Part shown: piece after piece, positions 56,921 through 64,000 of the stretch
How the letters are laid out: every line of letters starts with the position of its first letter
How positions within the stretch are numbered: the stretch's first letter is position 1
NCBI GenBank assembly: GCA_944548615.1
Contig: OX155965.1
Span: 24,170,946 to 24,234,945, forward strand
Length of the DNA stretch: 64,000 bases
Direction of reading: 5' to 3'
Source of the DNA: Micropterix aruncella
Lineage: Eukaryota > Arthropoda > Insecta > Lepidoptera > Micropterigidae
The notes under the pieces: generated by a model
What the model saw: the letters and a program-made list of their open reading frames with translations, nothing else
Databases searched by the model: none
What the model was told of the DNA's origin: nothing
Translations under genes and position numbers: made by a program

Positions 56921-57536
56921 TAAGTGTACGGAAGTACCCTCCTCTGTAAATCTGTACTAATTAAGGTAGTTGTGAGATATTGCCATGTGGCAAAAACCTC
57001 GATTATTTGTGTTCTATTTTTGAGCGTAAATGAAGAGTTATTTTTTTTATTACTCTCCCAAAATGCGCGGCAGCGAAAGGGGGCCTAAAGCGGTCATACT
57101 GCCTAAAGCGGGCACTCTCGTGCATACAGTTGCTTTAAAAAATGGCGCGCTCTCGTACCGCGTGGGTAAACCCTGCGCTCCTCACATCTTGCGGCAGCCA
57201 TCCGGTTTGCTTGAGAGAACGCGTTTAGAAGCTGCGCAAAAAAAAAAAAATTATTCTATTTTTTTTAACAAAATTGCGAAGTAAGCAACTAGTGTTTACA
57301 CTATCTTTGCGTATTGTATGTTTATGTTATTATCACAACTCATTCCTCATTGAGTGTTTATCTGGCCGAGATTTGATAGTAATTACTTCCACTTGTTACA
57401 AACTATTTCCCAAGAGCTTGCTGGAGCTTTGCTTAAAATACATGCCTGTTTAGGCCCTTTTGGAGAGTTTGGTAATTTGCTTTATATATTTTTGTTTTTA
57501 GAGTTTTGGATTTTTACCTGAAATTATCAAAAGCCT
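56921..57536. other. Gene-free sequence with a GC-rich, A-tailed patch
   Basis: 57060-57252 is GC-rich and ends in 13 A residues, possibly a short retroposon or processed fragment of unknown origin. Confidence 0.35.
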
Positions 57537-57652
57537 TAAATCAAGCATCTCAAGGTAAAGAATCAAGAATCAGTCAAGCTTATCAAGGTAAAGAATCAAG
57601 AATCAATCAAGCTTCTCAAGGTAAAGAATCAAGAATAAATCAAGCTTCTCAA
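57537..57652. repeat. 35-bp tandem repeat, ~3.3 units
   Basis: Unit CAAGCTTCTCAAGGTAAAGA plus ATCAAGAATCAAT. Confidence 0.9.
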
Positions 57653-57769
57653 GTACATTCATATAAAAAAAACTAACTTTTTGGGGCCCTTCCCTTATTA
57701 AATAGAATATAAGAAAGAAACACGTCAAATGAAAATAATTACTGAAGCAAAATATATAAACGATAATAA

Positions 57770-58264
57770 GAATTTTACAAAATTTAAACAGCTGGAGGAC
57801 ATAAAATTAAAAAAAAAACATCAAGGAGATGCTGAAAGGCCACCCTTTCTATAATCTGGCCGAATTTGAGGGCCATGATTTTTCAAATATTGTGCCCATT
57901 TTAATTACTTAAAAAGTAGAGCCTTATTGTCTGATTATTTTATATGGTCTTATATATGTACTTTTAGTTTAAAATGCATAACGTAGATTTAATTCGATTA
58001 TTTAACATTTTACTGACAATTTGAATATTACGATGAATAATTTTACTACGTATCTTTTCAAATTACTAACTACTTCAAATATTAGGCTTCTATTTTGATT
58101 ATTTATATTTATAGTTTGATAATCTAGTAGTTAATTCTTGACTACCTATGTATGTTCAGTAAAGAGTAGTAACGAGACTTACTACCTAGCACAATTATTT
58201 TGACACGTCCAAGAGCGGTCTTTAGCCGTCAATTGGACACGACGAAAATGTAATGTAATGTAAT
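57770..58264 (+). mobile_element. LINE-B 3' end, forward copy
   Basis: Starts within the last codons (FKQLEDIKL), then an untranslated region nearly identical to the reverse of 4468-4930, and ends in (TGTAA)n at 58250-58264. Confidence 0.88.
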
Positions 58265-59642
58265 ACGCGGCCTTTTAGTTACATTTGCAACCAGGGGCAA
58301 AAGAAGATACTGTTTAATCCCTTTAACATTCTTCAAATATTTCGAATAAAGAATTAGTGCACAAATGTTAGTCACATGTAATAATAAACCCAATTCTATG
58401 AATAAGGAAAGCGGAAAGAAGGACAGAAGAGGACGCACAAAAATTAAACAAGCAAAGAGTTTCAAGTTTTTAATAATTATAATTAAAAAATAAAACATTT
58501 TCATTAATAATAATTAATACAGTCGATTAATTACACATTAGAAGTTAATAACAAACATACAAAGCATACGAAGACATACAGAACATACGAAGTAATAATA
58601 CTATTATAGTACATTCAAAAGCAAAGAGACTTACAGATTGTGAACATGATGCAGTGATTGGCAAAATATGGTATACATGCGAACTTAAAATAACAATTTT
58701 CTACAGTAAAAAGACTAATCTTTGGTATGCGATTTTTATCACAGTGTTTCTATATTTATTTAGTTTTATTGTTTATTAAAGTGGACGGATTTTTAAATTT
58801 TAAAATATCGATAGGGCAAGTTTGTTGAGTCGGCTTTTTGAGATTTGTTACTCCCCCAAAATTAGATCGAGCAAATTTGACGATGGCTGGCGAACTGATC
58901 GCATAGGCGTTTTAATCCGTACCGAACGCCATCTAGCGGCGGCTGATGGAACGGCATACAAATTACAGTAATACTTGGTCATTTGACGTAGTATTACTGG
59001 AATTCAATTCAAGTCACATACAGCTTGTAATATAGATGAAAATAACGATTACAGAGGAAGGTGGCTTGAAAAGTAACAGGGCTTTTGCGGAAAATATTGG
59101 ATTTCTAACACTTTTACTATAAACTTCGTTTTTATAGAAAATACGCATTCTAAAACCAAAAAAAAATGATAACGATATAAATTGATGTCCAACCGCTTCT
59201 AAAGCATCAAAAAGCTGGATGTCAAGCCTTAATGTTTTGATACTAATTAGAGTTTATCAAATTATCTGTTATATATATTTTTGTGTAGTTTTTAGTAAAA
59301 ATGAAAGAAATTCAATAAAGCTCGCGAAATTGCTCTTCATTTTTAATTCTATCGGAAAATCTTTTTTTTTTTTTTTGGTAAAATTTGAAAAACAAATCAG
59401 CGCTAGCCATGTTCAGATTTGGTCGCCTATTCATGATCGCTAGGAATCCACACGTCCGGGGGTCGTTCGGGCACTACGCCGAGGAAGGGACACTCGGGAC
59501 CCTTGCCGTGGTCCTCGCTTCCCGAAGGCACCGCGCTCCAGCCGCACAAGGAGGGGGAAACGGACGAACCTAGTGACAGTGTCTCGTGAGCGATCACTAT
59601 GAACGGTACAGTAATATGGCACTTAGCGTTAGGGTCCCTAGG
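58265..59642. other. Sequence without recognised gene; 3' side of the GPCR exon
   Basis: AT-rich to 59390; 59440-59640 is GC-richer and could be GPCR 3' untranslated sequence. No supported reading frame. Confidence 0.4.
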
Positions 59643-59812
59643 TCACGAACCTCCAGCGCTGCTGCCGCCCGGAGTGAAAGAGAGCATACGGGGTCGCCGG
59701 CACATGAGCACGGTCGCGTACGCCTGTCTGTACTGCTTGTTCATGATGACGTATATGATCGGGTTGATGCAGGCCGACGCGTACAGCAGCAGGTAGCTCA
59801 TTATATGGAAAC
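59643..59812 (-). CDS. Rhodopsin-like GPCR, last exon (TM7 and C-tail)
   Basis: Minus strand: acceptor ATTTTTGGCAG, two bases to finish a codon, 55 codons, stop TGA at 59643-59645. The peptide starts in transmembrane helix 7 (MSYLLLYASACINPIIY), holding the class A NPxxY motif, continues with the helix-8 sequence MNKQYRQAY, a cysteine (LMCRR) suited to palmitoylation, and a short Gly/Ser tail. Such receptors sit in the plasma membrane and signal through G proteins; the ligand cannot be inferred from this piece, though neuropeptide or amine receptors are the usual candidates in insects. The upstream exons should lie at higher coordinates beyond the window. GC-rich codons in AT-rich surroundings support it. 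The plus-strand frames across it are shadows. Confidence 0.85.
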
Positions 59813-60480
59813 CTGCCAAAAATAATTATATTTATTAATTACCAGCGACAACAACAGCAGTGAAGAGGCGGAAGAATTACGTTTAATGGTTCGTTACTTC
59901 GGACTCCGGTCTCAGATGAAATCCCGTCTGCTAACCCGGAGGATACAGTCCACCCTCTATAAGATTCATCAGACCAGTCATATATATACAAGGTCAGCCA
60001 AAAGGTTTCTGAAAGCCGCCAGTAGATGGCAGTCTGCCATGTTTCTTCTTTCATAAAGTTGGTAGTATTGTCACAATAGTAAATGAAAAATACCATTGGC
60101 ATGTCATTCGTTATCTTCGTTGTATATTTACATCTGTTCAAAGTAGACGCGTCACAGTATTTTTTTTAATATGTATAAAATCGAATATCTTTATTGTACT
60201 ATAAAAATGAAATCGACTTATATAAGGCTTGACACAAATTATTGCATTGTCTAAAATTAAAATAAAAGGCAAGTGGATACGACATATCACAATTCATTTT
60301 TTAAAATGAAATCTATATATTTACACAAATTTTAGTTGCAAATCCATCCTAACTAGGCCTCGCCTGTACTAAGGTCAAAAAGAATGTAGGGTGGTCTATG
60401 TAACTTGTGGTACTTTTTCTTTATATACCTACATATCATGTAATAAATAAATTTATTATATTAAATTTAAGAAGATAGAA
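59813..60480. other. Intron of the GPCR gene with a mariner-type end
   Basis: GGTCAGCCAAAAGGTTTCTG at 59992 after a TA repeat resembles a mariner terminal repeat; no partner end was found. Confidence 0.4.
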
Positions 60481-60660
60481 ATGTATACATATACGTATAC
60501 ATATACAATATGTATACATGTACGTAATAATATGAGGTTTAAGAATATACATAGATACACACATACATACATAAATACAAATATAGTTTATAAATATATA
60601 TTAAATAATACTATATACATTTCAAAAATCGCACTCTATTTTAGTATATATGTATGTTAT
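60481..60660. repeat. TATAC/TACA microsatellite region
   Basis: Irregular ATACATATACGTATAC repeats. Confidence 0.7.
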
Positions 60661-60679
60661 TAGTGCCTCAGTTTCTTCT

Positions 60680-61032
60680 CGACCCATAGTACAAAAAAAG
60701 ACTTTTTCTTTACTCTGTGACTAGTCCTAGATTTCAGTCCTGCAGAAAAAACTATTCATTTTGTTGAACAGTCGAGGAGCAATGTCAGAAAAGTGTTTTT
60801 GTGCAAAACTTGTTCTCTTATTTGGGATTAAGTGCTGTCTGTAAGATGTTGCTCGTGTTACTATAAAGTGTGTTGAATATAAACGATAATCCTTGTTGGA
60901 GTCATGCTCAGTCCAACATACCGACAACAAAAAAGTAATTTCTACAGAATCGAAACCGCAAACTCGCTCAAATCTACACGAGCCACCTGCAGTTGATTTC
61001 CAACTAGATTCGGCATTTTTTTGCACAGTCAA
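60680..61032 (-). pseudogene. LINE reverse transcriptase C-terminal fragment
   Basis: Minus-strand 101-codon frame ends with VTRATSYRQHLIPNKRTSFA then FSDIAPRLFNKM, the pattern (T-R, I-P-x-x-R-T, F, P-R-L-F/W-N) found at the very end of CR1/Jockey-like RT proteins. Catalytic parts are absent. It lies in the same orientation as the GPCR exon but within what should be its intron. Confidence 0.65.
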
Positions 61033-61639
61033 GTGATGCCTAATGTCATTTCTTCTGATCGATACGAAATTAACACATATTTCTCACCCCACTCACAACT
61101 ATTGCGTCACTGCTTAAAATATAAAACGCAGTACATTTCGATCGATCAATATCATTCCCTGGAGGGCAGTAACCGCGCATTAACAAGTACTCGCGCTCTA
61201 CACTTCACTTCGAGTCAACAGATCACGCATAGTATACGCGACTATCATTATCTTCGAATCTATCGCGGCGCTTCACACTTCGGATACACATCCACGGCTT
61301 CACCTCGCGCCCACACTACCTACACAACGGCGAAATAACAATCAAGGCGTTACGAACTGGCAACCTACTACAGACCTTCTGATTAAATACTTCAACTTCA
61401 ACATCCACGACTTTCAATAACGGAGAAAACTTCCTGATGAGAACCACCCTTCGCTCACAATCAATTGGAGTCTAGTGAAGGGTGGCCACTCTCACATCCT
61501 CATGAGCATAACAGTAGAGTAGGATTACCTTAGCCTATATCTGGCGAATGTCTAGGACTTTAGATTCCTTGTACAAGCTCTCAGAAGGATACCGGAAGGG
61601 CTTTTTGTGGATTACTCTTAATAGCGACTTTTGGGTCTT
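61033..61639. other. Unassigned sequence
   Basis: 61140-61340 is GC-richer and open on the plus strand for 105 codons but shows no domain. Confidence 0.4.
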
Positions 61640-62480
61640 AATACGAGGATAAAGTGCTGTGATTGTTTCTTGTTTTGGATGGTTTAAACATATCGCAAAT
61701 TCATGAAAAGCTGATCAAAGTTTATTAAGACTCTGCATCTTCTATTGAAAGTGTTCTTCATTGGGCCACTAAATTTCAAGATGGTCGAACTAACCTTGAT
61801 GATGATCCATACGAAGGACGTCTAAAAAGTGATACGAAATCAGAAATCGTTCAACAAGTACAAGATATGTTAATGGATGACCGTCGATTGACTAAAGACT
61901 ATCGTTATCGTATATGGATCAGTGCGTAATACTTTATCGTAGGTTTTGGAAATGATAAAGCTGTTCGAAAGATGGGTACCGAATTTTTATGAATGGAAGA
62001 AAAACGCACTCGAGGGTTACTTTTTCAGCAATATTTAATTCGTTTTTGAAGGAATAAAAGTTTTTTTTGTGCCAATCCCTATGGATGAGACCTGATTACC
62101 ACTACGACCCTGAATGCAATGAACAACTAAGGGAGTGGACTAAGTCCGGTTGTTCAGTTTTAAAGCATACAAATAGCACGATCGACCAAAAACATAATGA
62201 CGTCGGTTTCTTTGGAATGACAAATGAATTATTTTCCTGATAGATTCAAACGGATAAAACAATAACAGGAGAATATTATTGCAACCTTTTGGATCAGTTA
62301 AAAGAGACAATTCATGAGAAGAGAGAAGAAAAATCATTTTTCACATGACAATACACATGTGCACAAAAGTTAAGTGGCTGCAATAGTTTGTTCGTATGAA
62401 TGCAAAAAAACACAAATTTTATTTGAAGATACTTCGAAAAAGAATAAAAATATTCTTTCGGTTCTTTTCTGATTGTCGTT
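61640..62480 (+). pseudogene. mariner-like transposase remnant C
   Basis: Forward strand, several stops: IHEKLIKVY, then HWATKFQDGRTNLDDDPYEG, SEIVQQVQDMLMDDRRLT, VRNTLS and FERWVPNF form the N-terminal helix-turn-helix region of a mariner transposase; MDET at ~62084 marks the first catalytic block. Downstream similarity fades. It differs from remnants A and B in strand and in the part retained. Inactive. Confidence 0.75.
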
Positions 62481-62758
62481 TTCCCTATTCCCGGCCATTT
62501 CGGTAAGCCCAACGTACCTAATAGTGTGGAATAAATCCGTGCATTTTCCAGCGGTTCAGATACAATGCAGTCTAAAACCGTCAATCTCGCGAGAAGAAAA
62601 GAGCGAAATGAAACCATTCCTCGGCCCCAGAGTCGTTCGTTCTGTATGCGCAAATCAATGAGACAAGATCCATTTGTCACTATCAAAATGGAATCCATTT
62701 TTCACGATGCGACACTACTAGCTCTTGCGCCGCCGCCGTTGGCATGGCGAGGAGCTAT
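62481..62758. other. Unassigned sequence
   Basis: Likely the degraded end of the mariner copy; no supported frame. Confidence 0.35.
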
Positions 62759-63480
62759 TGCCCTCAGATGGCAAAACGCTGCAACTTGAGTTGCAGCGTT
62801 TTGCCATAAAGAGTTTCAAACGATTCTTTCTGCTCTCTTTCAAACTATCATCTTTGTTAAAATAGTTTTCCATCAATTGCTTCTGAATGCCAATAAGCTG
62901 ATCGACATTCCAACGCACAACGGTATATAGAACTGTAAATTATTACAATAAGCTACCATAAATATAAAATATATCAGCGTTGCAGCATTTTGCCATAACG
63001 AGTTTCAAAAGATACTTTCTGCCTTTTTTCAAACTATCATATTTTTAAAAAGGGGTTTCCATTCATTGCTTCTGAAGGCAAATAATTCGATCAACATCCC
63101 AACGCACAACGGTATATAGAACTGAACATTATTACAATGAGCTGCCACAAAATATAAAATATATCAGAATTGCACCAATTTGCCATAACGAGTTTTAAAC
63201 GATTTATTCATCTAATTGAATTTAAGCATCATCATGAGATTTAACTTGTAATTCAAATGTATAGTATATATCTAAGAACTTAATATTTAATGTCTGGATG
63301 TGCTGAAGTATTTGTAATGTCTACGCCCAGATGGACAAATGATAAATTAGTAGGTCATCTCATGGTATAAAATTTAACTAAAGTTTGTCATTTGAATTAT
63401 GGAGAGAAAACCAAAAAAATCTTTAAAGCTATTTATCTGAAAATGCATTATAGCTTGCAGCGTTTTGCCGTCTGAGGGCA
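62759..63480. mobile_element. MITE with internal 190-bp tandem repeats
   Basis: Ends TGCCCTCAGATGGCAAAACG and its near-complement at 63461-63480. The left end is followed by an inverted copy, forming a 15-bp hairpin at 62771-62804. Inside are two ~190-bp units (62787-62976, 62977-63166) and part of a third. Flanks GAGCTAT/GAACTAT may be a 7-bp duplication. Class unknown. Confidence 0.85.
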
Positions 63481-63761
63481 GAACTATCTAATGGGAAAGA
63501 ATTGACACTTTCGTAAATAGGTTTAAACGTCTAGTTAGCGAAATAAGAAATTATGTTGTGCTAGGTAACTATGTAGTTGCCGTTTTTTATATTGGCCATT
63601 TTTAACTTGAACAGTTCAGGTTTGAGTTAGAATTATAAAGAAATGTTAATTCCACACTGTGTGGAAATTTTAATTCCACCTTTTTCAACATCAGTTCATT
63701 TGACTTTCTACTATTTGTTATTGAAAGGATATTTTGTTGAAAATGTTAAAAACTTGTGTTA
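63481..63761. other. Unassigned sequence
   Basis: No feature seen. Confidence 0.4.
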
Positions 63762-63845
63762 TTACACGACTGCCTAGCAAAAAAGGAGTGTTATGTATTC
63801 AGGATTCATCTATGTATGTTTTCCGTCTCTTTTTTCCACCGTAAA
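63762..63845 (+). repeat. Dispersed repeat family D, copy 4
   Basis: ACACGACTGCCTAGCAAAAA ... TATGTTTTCCGTC. Confidence 0.72.
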
Positions 63846-63867
63846 TGCGGTATTATTAGTGATTTCC

Positions 63868-64000
63868 AGTAATCCGGCGTTTTCAATAATCCGGCGGTGC
63901 TCCGGTCCGATATCTGCCGGATTACCAATAGACCACATATATTTTTATACAATTACTTAGTCTGAAATTTCCATTATATAACGGCAATATCAGAAGTACT
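63868..64000. mobile_element. Possible pogo/Tigger-like element end, cut by the window edge
   Basis: CAGTAATCCGGCGTTTTCAA with repeated ATCCGGC resembles pogo-type ends; the other end is beyond the window. Confidence 0.4.

Noticed and set aside
57537..57652. CRISPR-like array
   Set aside because: Head-to-tail 35-bp units without unique spacers, in a eukaryotic setting.
59586..59825. Plus-strand frames over the GPCR exon
   Set aside because: The minus strand encodes an NPxxY-containing helix 7 with a splice acceptor; the plus frames are shadows.

Overview
This is a transposon-crowded stretch of an insect nuclear genome. A moth or butterfly is the best guess: the DNA is AT-rich, host exons have GT-AG introns, TACC/TATG microsatellites occur, and short palindromic, hAT, piggyBac and pogo-type elements are packed densely. 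The species cannot be named from the sequence. There is no sign of bacterial DNA, an organelle, rRNA or a CRISPR array.

Host genes. (1) Plus strand, 4043-25486: four consecutive phase-compatible exons (4043-4344, 20942-21045, 21167-22585, 25069-25486) of a GPATCH2-like nuclear protein; earlier exons lie left of the window. Its 16.6 kb intron has been filled by nested mobile elements. (2) Minus strand, 59643-59812: the last exon of a rhodopsin-like GPCR (TM7 NPxxY, helix 8, short tail). (3) Minus strand, 28322-28491: a probable 3'-terminal coding exon of an unrecognised gene.

Mobile elements by region. 0.2-3.2 kb: truncated, frameshifted LINE ending in an (AAAAT)n tail. 5.6-18.6 kb: complete Ty3/gypsy LTR retrotransposon with 1083-bp LTRs that look identical, CCTT target duplications, gag, and pol reached through a -1 frameshift signal (A AAA AAC plus an 11-bp stem). 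Its leader is interrupted by a 4.9 kb P-superfamily transposon (THAP9/P-type transposase on the minus strand) with its own terminal inverted repeats and CCGTGAA duplication, and that carries a further 170-bp palindromic element. 19.6-25 kb: piggyBac-type MITE, other palindromic MITEs, LINE remnants, (AT)n. 27-33 kb: two MITE families, two oppositely oriented 3' ends of a restriction-endonuclease-type LINE, and a duplicated exon-like segment split by a hAT-like insertion. 34-42 kb: a SINE-like retroposon family (called SLR here; two copies with 14-bp target duplications), a pogo-like element with two further insertions stacked inside it, a Penelope-like element with GIY-YIG domain, minisatellites and a long foldback element. 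42-47 kb: three copies of a 0.6 kb family with a long central palindrome. 47-53 kb: SLR array. 54-64 kb: three decayed mariner-type transposases, a hAT MITE with perfect 8-bp duplications, LINE tails, and a MITE with internal 190-bp tandem repeats.

No gene here forms an operon or pathway with another. The main story is a layered record of insertions, several datable relative to each other because target duplications and uninterrupted reference copies are visible in the same window.
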